The translations under genes were made by a program, and so were the position numbers. A stretch of DNA of 48,522 bases from positions 1-48,522 of the forward strand of contig JAIXLB010000036.1 in assembly GCA_026931905.1 (NCBI GenBank). Direction: 5' to 3'. Shown here one piece after another: positions 1-9,000 of this stretch; positions within the stretch are counted from its first letter, which is position 1; each line of letters opens with the position of its first letter. Source of the DNA: Chitinophagales bacterium. GTDB lineage: Bacteria > Bacteroidota > Bacteroidia > Chitinophagales > Chitinophagaceae. A model generated the notes under the pieces. The model had not been told where the DNA came from, ran no database searches, and saw only the letters and a program-made list of their open reading frames with translations.

Positions 1-124
1 CTTAAAATAAGTAGCTCAAATAATTAATTTTAAGCAATTATTTTTTTATAGTTTTTGATTGGGGGTTAATTTAGTTTTTTAATGCTTAGGATTTATTTTT
101 AGTTGTTCAAAAAAACATTTTCTG

Positions 125-589
125 ATGAATAGATTTAATATTCGTGTTTATGGTGTATTAATAGATGACTTAAACAGGATTTTATTGAGTGATGAATTTA
201 TTAAAGGCGGATTTTTTACAAAATTTCCAGGTGGTGGGCTTGAATTTGGCGAAGGAACAAAAGATTGTTTGATAAGAGAATTTAAAGAAGAAACAGGGCT
301 AAACATTAGTGTAGGTAAACATATTTATACAACAGATTTTTGTCAGGTTTCAGCGTTTACAACTACAGATCAAATTATTTCTATTTATTATTTTGTTCAC
401 TCAATAGATTTATCAGAACTAAAAACTTCTACCAAAAAATTTGATTTTACAACAGAGCAAATTGCTGATAAAAATGGGCAAGCCGAAAGTTTTCGTTTTA
501 TGAATTTTAATGAATTACAAATAGACGATGTTTCATTGCCTATTGATAAAGTTGTAGTAAAAATTTTAAAGCAGCTTGAGCCTCTATAA
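125..589 (+). CDS. NUDIX hydrolase
   Basis: The 154-residue protein carries a full Nudix box at about residues 37-60: GGG, an E six residues on, then REFKEETGL. It therefore should be a metal-dependent hydrolase of a nucleoside-diphosphate-linked substrate. The length fits a single-domain NUDIX enzyme. Nothing in the sequence identifies the substrate; ADP-ribose, an oxidised nucleotide or a nucleotide sugar are all possible. The ATG is preceded by an AT-rich stretch without a Shine-Dalgarno sequence, which is usual in Bacteroidota. Its last 6 bases overlap the end of the convergent small membrane protein gene. Confidence 0.9.
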   Translation: MNRFNIRVYGVLIDDLNRILLSDEFIKGGFFTKFPGGGLEFGEGTKDCLIREFKEETGLNISVGKHIYTTDFCQVSAFTTTDQIISIYYFVHSIDLSELKTSTKKFDFTTEQIADKNGQAESFRFMNFNELQIDDVSLPIDKVVVKILKQLEPL

Positions 590-865
590 TTCAAGATAAA
601 AACTATTCAATAATTGAAAAATCAAAAACAACACATTAATTATTCCAAGAGTAATAGAAATAATTTTTTTACGAAACACAAGTGATATAATCCAAAATAA
701 ACTTACAAAAGCATTAATAAAAACTGCCAAAAAACCTAATATTACTAAGGTGCTTACAACACCACTGGGCAGTTGTTCTACATTTACATATCTACCAATT
801 ACAGATAGTACATAACATACATTACATATTAAAGCAACTCTACTAATAAATAAAAGCCAACGCAT
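584..865 (-). CDS. Small hypothetical membrane protein (93 aa)
   Basis: I do not recognise a named family. The protein is mostly hydrophobic, with three probable membrane helices at about residues 5-25, 36-60 and 67-88, and a short basic stretch (FRKK) before the last helix. It is divergent from the YfhO-type gene with a 56-bp gap and convergent with the NUDIX gene. A TAnnTTTG-type box reading TATTTTTG on the minus strand (907-914) would give a leader of about 38 nt, which supports a real gene. The function is unknown; it is probably an inner-membrane protein. Confidence 0.6.
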   Translation of the reverse strand: MRWLLFISRVALICNVCYVLSVIGRYVNVEQLPSGVVSTLVILGFLAVFINAFVSLFWIISLVFRKKIISITLGIINVLFLIFQLLNSFYLEL

Positions 866-906
866 ATTTTTATTTTGGTTTGAAAAATAGCATTAATTTG
901 CCCCAA

Positions 907-914
907 CAAAAATA
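907..914 (-). promoter_or_regulatory. Candidate -7 box for the 93-aa membrane protein gene
   Basis: The minus strand reads TATTTTTG, an exact TAnnTTTG match, about 40 nt upstream of the ATG at 865. I see no clear TTTG at the -33 position. Confidence 0.4.
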
Positions 915-921
915 ATATTTA

Positions 922-3402
922 ATGAAGCAAATTAATTGGAAACAAATTTTACCTCATGTTTTTGCTATTGCAATTTTTTTAGTAGTTGCATTGGTGTACT
1001 GCAAACCAGCCTTAGAAGGAAAAGTTTTACAACAGGCAGATATTACACAATGGAAATCTATGGCTCAAAATCAAGAACATGTTTTTGAAGCTACTGGTAA
1101 AGTCCCTTTATGGACCAATGGTATGTTTAGTGGTATGCCAGGCTATATGATTAAAGGTTGGGCAAATAATGCTCTACCCTATTATTTCATGAATATTATT
1201 TCATTAAATATTCCAAAACCATTTTTGTTTTTCTTTTTAGCAAGTATTTGTTTTTATTTTTTATCACAGGTATTAAAAACTAACTCATGGATTGGTGCAG
1301 CAGTTTCGTTGTGCTATGCTTATGCCACTTATAATGCAGTTATAGTAGCAGAAGGGCACGATACCAAAATGCTTTCATTGGCAGTTTTGCCTGGTTTATT
1401 AGCTGGTTTGCTTTTAATTTTTGATAAAAAATATTGGTGGGGAGCAACTTTTACAGCTCTGTTTACTGCTGTTTTATTAGCCCAAAAACACTATCAAATT
1501 ACTTATTATGGTATGTTAATTATTGCCATTATGAGTATTTCTTTTGCGATACATTGGATAAAAAATAAAGAATATAAACACTTAATTTATGCTGCATTAT
1601 TTTCTTTAGGAGCAGTAGCAATAGGTGCTTTACAAAATGCAGTTGCACTAATGCCAGATAATGAATACACAAAAGAATCTATTCGTGGAGGTTCGCAATT
1701 AGCCAATGAAAAAAGCAATACCACCAAAGAAGGATTAACCAAAGATTATGCCTTTAGTTATAGTGTTTATAAAACAGAACCTTTGGTAATGTTTATACCA
1801 AGAATGTATGGAGGCAGCAACAAAATGGAAGTTGCTGAAGATAAATCAAAAGCTGTAGCAGCTTTGCAAGAAATGAACCCTCAAGTTGGCAGACAATTAC
1901 AAAGTGCATTAAGTTTTTATTGGGGGGGAATTGGAGGAACTTCAGGACCACCTTATGTTGGAGCTATTATTTTCTTTTTAGCTATTGTTGGTTTTGTGCT
2001 ATTAGATAGCAAACATAAATGGTGGATTTTAGCAACTTGTATATTGACTATTATGATGAGTTGGGGAAGTTATTTTGAAAGTTTCAACAACTTTTTATTT
2101 AACCACCTACCTATGTATAATAAATTTAGAGCACCCAGTATGATACTGGTTGTTCCTACCTTTTTATTAAACATTATGGCTGTATTGGCTTTGCAAAAAA
2201 TATTTGCTACAAAAGATAAAGCCATTTTATTTCCAAAATTTAAAAAGAGTTTATTGATTACTGCTGGCTTTTTTGTGTTATTGCTAATTATGTATTTTAG
2301 TTTTGATTACAGAGGCGAAGCAGATAAAAACCTAATGCAATCTATCAACAATATTCCAGATAACGATACAAAAGCTGTATTTCTTGATGCTGGTAAAAAA
2401 ATGGTAAATGGATTAATTGAAGATAGAAGAAGCCTTTTTATGGGAGATATTTTACGTTCCTTATTCTTTGTAGCAGTTGCTACAATAAGCATTTGGCTTA
2501 TCATAAAAAATAAAATTAAAGACTGGTTGTTTGTTTCCATCATTGGGGTTTTTGCATTTGTAGATATTATGGTAATTGACACTATTTATTTAAACAATGA
2601 TAATTACTTGGATAAAGAAGAATATGAAACAAGTTTTGTGCCTACGCCTGCCGATAAATTTATATTACAAGACAAATCGGATTATAGGGTTTTTGATGTA
2701 AGCAATGGAGCACAAGCTGCTATAAATTATGGTGCAAGATCTGCCTATTATCATAAATCAATTGGTGGTTATCATCCTGCAAAACTTAGTATTTATCAGG
2801 ATTTAGCAGAAAAACAATTGTACAATTATCCAAACTGTAAACCTGTTTTGGATATGCTCAACACAAAATATATCATTCATGGCACAAGTAGTGCAGAGCA
2901 AGTAGAAGTAAACAATAATGCTTGTGGACCAGTTTGGTTTATAAAAGGTTTAAGAGAAGTTGCAACACCTAATGATGAAATGAATGCACTTACAGCCCTT
3001 GATGTAAAAGACTCTGCAGTTATAGGTAAAAATTTTGATGCTATTGCCCATACAAAATTCACTTACGATTCCGCTGCTACCATTTCATTAATTAAAAACG
3101 ATAATGATGTTGTTACTTATAAAAGTAAAGCAGCCTCTACACAGTTTGCAGTGTTTAGTGAAATATATTACGATAAAGGCTGGAATGTTTATATAGATGG
3201 AAAATTAACGCCTTATGCAAAAGTAAATTATGTTTTAAGAGGTATGCCAATTCCTGCTGGTGAGCATGAAATTGTATTTAAGTTTGAACCTAAGAGTCAT
3301 ATTTTAGGTTGGAAACTTACAAGCATTTCTACCATTTTAATTTACCTTTTAATTGCAACAACTTTATTTTTTGAATGGAAGAAAAGGAGTAAAAAAGTTT
3401 AA
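922..3402 (+). CDS. YfhO family multi-spanning membrane protein
   Basis: The 826-residue polytopic protein has about a dozen hydrophobic helices over the first 570 residues, a long soluble stretch, and a last helix near residues 798-817 followed by a basic tail (KKRSKK). The overall architecture matches the YfhO family (GT-C-like membrane proteins). Characterised members help transfer sugars from lipid carriers to cell-surface polymers. The tail region with FSEIYYDKGWNVYIDG is typical of Bacteroidota members. It is followed by a strong terminator and then by two glycosyltransferase genes, which fits a role in surface glycan or glycolipid synthesis. The exact acceptor cannot be read from the sequence. 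Confidence 0.85.
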   Translation: MKQINWKQILPHVFAIAIFLVVALVYCKPALEGKVLQQADITQWKSMAQNQEHVFEATGKVPLWTNGMFSGMPGYMIKGWANNALPYYFMNIISLNIPKPFLFFFLASICFYFLSQVLKTNSWIGAAVSLCYAYATYNAVIVAEGHDTKMLSLAVLPGLLAGLLLIFDKKYWWGATFTALFTAVLLAQKHYQITYYGMLIIAIMSISFAIHWIKNKEYKHLIYAALFSLGAVAIGALQNAVALMPDNEYTKESIRGGSQLANEKSNTTKEGLTKDYAFSYSVYKTEPLVMFIPRMYGGSNKMEVAEDKSKAVAALQEMNPQVGRQLQSALSFYWGGIGGTSGPPYVGAIIFFLAIVGFVLLDSKHKWWILATCILTIMMSWGSYFESFNNFLFNHLPMYNKFRAPSMILVVPTFLLNIMAVLALQKIFATKDKAILFPKFKKSLLITAGFFVLLLIMYFSFDYRGEADKNLMQSINNIPDNDTKAVFLDAGKKMVNGLIEDRRSLFMGDILRSLFFVAVATISIWLIIKNKIKDWLFVSIIGVFAFVDIMVIDTIYLNNDNYLDKEEYETSFVPTPADKFILQDKSDYRVFDVSNGAQAAINYGARSAYYHKSIGGYHPAKLSIYQDLAEKQLYNYPNCKPVLDMLNTKYIIHGTSSAEQVEVNNNACGPVWFIKGLREVATPNDEMNALTALDVKDSAVIGKNFDAIAHTKFTYDSAATISLIKNDNDVVTYKSKAASTQFAVFSEIYYDKGWNVYIDGKLTPYAKVNYVLRGMPIPAGEHEIVFKFEPKSHILGWKLTSISTILIYLLIATTLFFEWKKRSKKV

Positions 3403-3418
3403 TTAATTTTTATTTTAC

Positions 3419-3455
3419 AAAAGCTATCAGTTCAAGAATGCTGATAGCTTTTTAA
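3419..3455 (+). terminator. Rho-independent terminator after the YfhO-type gene
   Basis: A perfect 12-bp stem (AAAAGCTATCAG / CTGATAGCTTTT) encloses a 10-nt loop and runs into T residues. It ends 26 bp before the GTG start of the next gene and separates the two transcription units. Confidence 0.85.
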
Positions 3456-3480
3456 TTTTAAAATCAATAGTTTTAGTACA

Positions 3481-4296
3481 GTGCAACCATTAGTTAGTAT
3501 TATATTACCTGCCTATAATTGTGAAGCATATTTACAACAAACTATTGATAGTTTATTGCAACAAACCTTTACCCATTTTGAGTTACTCATAATTAATGAT
3601 GGTTCTACTGATAGAACTTTTGAAATAATAAACAGTTATACTGATAGCAGAATAAAAAACATACAAAACGATGGCAATAAAGGTTTAATTTACTCACTTA
3701 ACAAAGGGTTTGAAATAGCAAAAGGAAAATATATTGCACGCATAGATGCAGATGATATTTGCTTGCCTGAAAGAATAGAAAAGCAAATAAATTGGTTGGA
3801 GCAAAATCTCTCAACAGCAGTGTTAGCAAGTACTATACAGTTTATTAATGCAAAAAATGAAGCAACAGGCTTTTGGAATTTAGATAGAAAAACTATTACA
3901 AAAGAAGCCATAAAAAAAGCAATGCTCTGGGAATGTTGTATTGCTCATCCAAGTGTTATGATAAGAAGTAGTATTATTAAAAACTATAAGTACAACACTT
4001 ATCAAAAACATATTGAAGATTATGATTTATGGTTGCAACTATTAGCAGATAATTTTGTAATTGAAAAAATAAACGAACCATTATTATTGTATCGTGTGCA
4101 CCAACAATCTGTAACAGGGAATGTGCACAGAAAAAAAAATTCATTTTTTACAATAGCTACTGCTAAAAGAAAATTTTTATGGCACAGAATTAAAAAAGCA
4201 AAGTGGAGTGTTTTTGAAACAAAACTTTTATTTACTTTAGGCTGTAATTTTTTAATGGGTATAGGAAAGGAAATAAAAAAACTGCTTAGATTTTGA
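3481..4296 (+). CDS. Family 2 glycosyltransferase
   Basis: The N-terminal GT-A domain begins at residue 4 with VSIILPAYNCEAYLQQTIDS and continues to NDGSTD, the nucleotide-binding aspartate region. IDADD, the DXD-type metal/nucleotide site, follows near residues 90-95. A later ED motif (HIEDYDLWLQL) fits the catalytic-base region. It should move a sugar from a nucleotide donor onto a growing surface glycan. The start is GTG, the only initiator that keeps the whole GT-A fold. The stop overlaps the start of the following GT4 gene, so the two are translationally coupled. Donor and acceptor are unknown. Confidence 0.9.
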   Translation: MQPLVSIILPAYNCEAYLQQTIDSLLQQTFTHFELLIINDGSTDRTFEIINSYTDSRIKNIQNDGNKGLIYSLNKGFEIAKGKYIARIDADDICLPERIEKQINWLEQNLSTAVLASTIQFINAKNEATGFWNLDRKTITKEAIKKAMLWECCIAHPSVMIRSSIIKNYKYNTYQKHIEDYDLWLQLLADNFVIEKINEPLLLYRVHQQSVTGNVHRKKNSFFTIATAKRKFLWHRIKKAKWSVFETKLLFTLGCNFLMGIGKEIKKLLRF

Positions 4297-5480
4297 AATA
4301 CAATTACTACATAATTAAAAGAAAAATAGAGAACATTTTTATTTTTCCATTTATTGTAACAGGCAGCGTTATTGCAAAATTCAAACCATTAAAAAAATCT
4401 TATAAAATATATTTCTTTTTTCCTTTTTACCATACAGGAGGAGCAGAAAAAGTTCATGCACTAATTGCACAAGTTGCAGGTAATGAAGATTGCATTATTT
4501 TCTTTACAAAAAAATCGACTGATTCTGCTTTTTTAAAAGATTTCGAGAAAAGTAATTGCGTAATAAAAAATATTTCCTGCTATACCGATAACAAGTGGTT
4601 GTATTGTTTAAATTTCATTTATCGTGGAATAATTACAGGCTATATAAACCACGAAACACAAGCCCCTATTTTATTTAATGGGCAATGTAATTTTGCTTAC
4701 AAAATAAGTCCATGGATAAAAAACAATTTTAAACAAGTAGAATTAATTCATTCTTTTAATAGTTTTTCATGGATAAGAATTCCTTTTATTCCTTTTATCC
4801 ATCAAACAATTATGATAAGTAAAGTAAGAATAGAAAATCATTTAAGACAGTATAAAAAATTAGGTGTTCCTGAAAAATTTAATGAAAATATTACTTACAT
4901 ATCCAATGGAATTTATTTACCTACGCTAACATCAAAAAAAGATTGTACAGCCAATTTAAACATACTTTATGTAGGCAGAGGCACTCCTGAAAAGCGAGTA
5001 TATTTAGTGGCTGAAATTGCTAAAAATATACAAGAAAAATTTGAGAGAATATCTTTTACACTTGCTGGTGATGTTGCAAATGCAATTCCTGAATCTTTGA
5101 AGCAATATTGTAATTTAAAAGGAAATATTACAGATGAAAATGAACTTGCAAAACTGTACAAAGCAGCCCATATTTTATTGATAACTTCAGATACAGAAGG
5201 TTTTCCTGTTGTAGTAATGGAAGCTATGGCTTATGGTTGTGCCATTATAGCAACACCTGTTGGCGATTTGCCTGTACATATAAAAAATAGCACTAACGGT
5301 TTTATTTTATCAGGCTTTAATAATGAAAAATTAGTTGTAGATGAAATGTATAACTTTATTGTACAATTAAACAACAACAGAGATTTACTTGCTACTATTA
5401 GTGAACAAAATATGCTGTATGCAAAAAATAATTTTGACATAGAAGTTTTTAAAAAGCAATACATATCTATTTTACAATAA
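4293..5480 (+). CDS. Family 4 glycosyltransferase
   Basis: This 395-residue GT-B fold enzyme has a glycine-rich N-terminal acceptor loop (HTGGAEKVH, about residues 47-55). The C-terminal donor domain starts at NILYVGRGTPEKR and ends with the E-x7-E region (SDTEGFPVVVMEAMAYG). It is probably a retaining transferase using a nucleotide-activated sugar. The predicted start is TTG at 4293, overlapping the TGA stop of the GT2 gene by four bases. Such coupling, together with the shared function, indicates an operon for a surface polysaccharide or glycoprotein glycan. The presence of one GT2 and one GT4 alone is too little to name the polymer. Confidence 0.9.
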   Translation: MKYNYYIIKRKIENIFIFPFIVTGSVIAKFKPLKKSYKIYFFFPFYHTGGAEKVHALIAQVAGNEDCIIFFTKKSTDSAFLKDFEKSNCVIKNISCYTDNKWLYCLNFIYRGIITGYINHETQAPILFNGQCNFAYKISPWIKNNFKQVELIHSFNSFSWIRIPFIPFIHQTIMISKVRIENHLRQYKKLGVPEKFNENITYISNGIYLPTLTSKKDCTANLNILYVGRGTPEKRVYLVAEIAKNIQEKFERISFTLAGDVANAIPESLKQYCNLKGNITDENELAKLYKAAHILLITSDTEGFPVVVMEAMAYGCAIIATPVGDLPVHIKNSTNGFILSGFNNEKLVVDEMYNFIVQLNNNRDLLATISEQNMLYAKNNFDIEVFKKQYISILQ

Positions 5481-5496
5481 AACTTTTCTAACAACA

Positions 5497-5997
5497 ATGA
5501 AAAAAATTATCCTAATTATTCTATCCTTATTTTTAATGTATAAAATGCAAGCTCAAACAACTTTTATACTAATTCGTCATGCAGAAAAAGATACTACTAT
5601 GCAAGGTGCTACAATGATGAATGCTAATCCCAATTTATCTAAATCTGGTTTACAAAGAGCAGAAAATTTAGTTACCGTATTGAAGGATTATAAACCAGAT
5701 GAAATATACTCAACCAATTTTATAAGAACTAAAAGCACTGTTACTCCATTAGCAAAAAAATTCAGCAAAGAAATTGTAATGTACGACTATACAAAACTAA
5801 ATTCCTTTGCTGATTCGTTGTTATTAAAACAACATAAAACTATTGTTATTGCAGGGCATAACAACACTACTCCTGCTTTGGTTAATTTGCTTATTAAACA
5901 AAATAAGTTTACAACTTTAGAAGAAACGGTGTACAATAAAATTTTTATTGTAACTGTAAAGAACCAAGAAGCTGACGTAAAAGTTATAACTTATTAA
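5497..5997 (+). CDS. Exported histidine phosphatase superfamily protein
   Basis: The protein begins with a signal peptide (MKKIILIILSLFLMYKMQAQ) whose end at AQ is typical of Bacteroidota exported proteins. LIRHAEKDT holds the phospho-accepting histidine of the branch-1 histidine phosphatase (phosphoglycerate mutase-like) fold, and IVIAGHNNT holds the second catalytic histidine. At 166 residues it is close to the SixA/short-phosphatase size. The substrate is unknown; export argues against glycolytic phosphoglycerate mutase. It lies 16 bp after the GT4 gene and may be co-transcribed with it, and is convergent with the giant T9SS gene. Confidence 0.85.
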   Translation: MKKIILIILSLFLMYKMQAQTTFILIRHAEKDTTMQGATMMNANPNLSKSGLQRAENLVTVLKDYKPDEIYSTNFIRTKSTVTPLAKKFSKEIVMYDYTKLNSFADSLLLKQHKTIVIAGHNNTTPALVNLLIKQNKFTTLEETVYNKIFIVTVKNQEADVKVITY

Positions 5998-6018
5998 AGT
6001 TTCAATCTATTGATTTTT

Positions 6019-9000
6019 TTATTCTTTTTCCAATTTAATGGTTGTTACATTATTAGTTGAATTTTGTATTCTTAAAATGTAAATACCATGAGGTAAATTT
6101 CCTAAATCATTTACTGGAATGCTATTGTTGCCTTTCATTACATCTACTTGTTTAGTTGTAATAACTTTTCCATCTACGCCTACAAGTGTTAATAAAAGTT
6201 TATCATTTAAAGCACTTGTATAATTTACGTTGAAATAATTTTTAAACGGATTAGGCGAAACTTTTACTTCGTTATTTTTAGTTAATCTTATAGTAGCAAT
6301 TTCAGTATAATAAGTTCTGCCATCTTTATCCATTTGTTTAATTCTATAATAAAATACAGTTTGATTATAGTTACTTAAATTATGATACTGTTGATAAATA
6401 GCAGAGCCAGTATTTTTGGCAGGAACTGAAATTATTTTATTAAACTCGCTACCATTTAAACTAAATTCTACATCATAATAATCTGTTTGTAACTCATTTT
6501 TTGCCTCCCATTTTATCATTGCATTTGGTGCGTTATAACTCACTGCAAAATTTATAATATTTAGAGGTAGAATTGAATTACTACGCCAGTCTCTATCTGC
6601 AGAAGCAGCCCATGTATGTTTTGGTAATTTAGGAGAAGCTCCTGAAGGAGAAGGTCCATCTAAGTTACCTAAAGGTCCCATATCGCTATGTGTTACATTT
6701 CTATAATAATTACCAGAATTTAAAGTATTGATATTAATAATATCCCATTGATCTACTAATCCATCACCGTCTGTATCTGTAAAATTTAAAGTATAGTATG
6801 CAACTCCATATAAAGCAGAACCTGTACCTTCTATATAATCAGGTGCTCCATCATTATCAGTATCAGAATCTCTGTAATCAGGTGTACCATCACTATCTTT
6901 ATCAAATGGAGTAAGAGCATCACTTCCATACACACCAATATCTACAACTAATTCATAAACATCTTGAATGCCATCATCATCAGAATCTACATCTGTAGGG
7001 GTTTTATATCCAGATGTAGATTGTGCTTCCACATTATCAGTTATACCATCATCATCACTATCTATATCTAAATAATCTGCTGGTCCTCTACTATCCGTAT
7101 TTCTAAGGTTTAAAGAGGCTAAACCAATCACTGAATTAGCCCAACCATTGGTTCTTGTTCCTGTTACTACTCCTTTATTTGTTGCAACAGTTCCTTGACT
7201 TCCAGTTCTTCCAATCAATCCTGATTCTTGTACATCTGTTATGCCATCGCCATCGCTATCTAAATCATACAAGTTTGGTCGTCCTGTTCTATCTGCATTT
7301 TTAAAGGGCCAACTATTAGCTACACCATCATTGTTAGTATCAGATCCAGATAATAATAAGGTATTAGAAACTCCTTCTAAATTATCTTTTAATCCATTAA
7401 AATTATCATCACTAAAGCTATCAACTCTACCATCATTATTACTATCAATTCCGCCCACTTCAATAATATCTGGGATGCCATCATTATCGCTATCCAAATC
7501 TAAGTAATTAGGTATGCCATCGCCATCAAAATCAGGTGCTCCTAATCCATTAACAGCATTGGTATTAGCTGCATTATCACTTAATCCATCTCCATTGGTA
7601 TCAACAAAATTGTCAATTTTACCATCGCCATCTGCATCCACTCCATAGCTTTCTACAACATCTGCAACACCGTCATTATCACTATCTAAATCTAATTCAT
7701 TGATGATACCATCTTGATCTGCATCAAAATTGTCATTTATTCCGTCGTTGTTAATATCTAACCAACTTGTAACTCCATAACCTGGGGTTAGGTCGTATGC
7801 ATTTGGAATTCCATCGCCATCAGCATCATCAAAAGAATCGGCACCACCATTTGCGTTTTCAATTACATCAGCAATGCCATCATCGTCATCATCAATATCA
7901 CAAAATACTTTTACAACATTAATCATTACATCTACGGCAGAAGTAAGTTTAATTCCATCATTACCTTTAGAAGCTCCATAGGGCAAATTAGAAGTTGTAG
8001 TTACTCCAGGATCACCTCCAGCAACTGAACTTGCAGCATTTAAAGACCCGTTAGAGTAAATTACTCCGCCACTTCCTCCTCCACCAGGTCCATGTTCAGG
8101 GTCTCCATCATTTGGTATGCCATTATCTGCCGTAGAAATCCAAGCATTACCTCCAGCTCCACCTTTAGCATTAACTGTAATATTGTTCAAGCCAGCAGTA
8201 TTGGTTGCAAATAAATATACAGAACCTCCTGCACCACCACCACCACCACCATCGTTTTCTACAGCTAAGCCATCAGCACCATTTGCGTTAATTGCCCCAG
8301 AACCACTTACTGCACCAACTCTAAGAAATATCATTCCTCCGCCAGAACCACCACTACTGTAAAAACCATTTTGATAATTTACACTATAACCCATACCCTC
8401 TGCAGTTCCATTATTAGTAGTTCCTGCACCACCACCTCCACCTAAAACTAATCTATTAGATGCTGCCTCATTAAATTTTCCACCACCATATCCACCATAT
8501 TGTGCAGGGTTTGCCCAAGCTCTACCTCCACGTCCTCCAATACCTCCATTTCCTCCACCTCCTCCTCCAGTATTTTGATCATTATCAGAAGGTCTGCCAT
8601 CTGTAGCACCACCACCTGCATTGCCTGGTGCACCTTGTGCATAGCTTCCATTAGGATAGCCTTCTGCACCATTATCAACCAATACATTTGCTATAGAACG
8701 AGTATATTTTGGAGTTCCTGCAATACCCTCTCCTTTTGAACCATTGGTAGTATTTGATGAAAGTGTACGCGTATCTGTATTAGCTCCAGTTCCTCCTGTT
8801 AAACTTCTACCTCCTCCTCCTCTAAATCCTAATGCAGAAGCATCTATTGCAACACCACTATTTAATGTCATTGTTCCTGATACATTTGCAGCTATTATTC
8901 CTCCTGATGCTCCATCCCATTCAGCATTAGTAATAGATGCACCACTTGGGATATTTAAAGATGTATATTGTGGTACTCTAACTACTTGAAAACGATATTG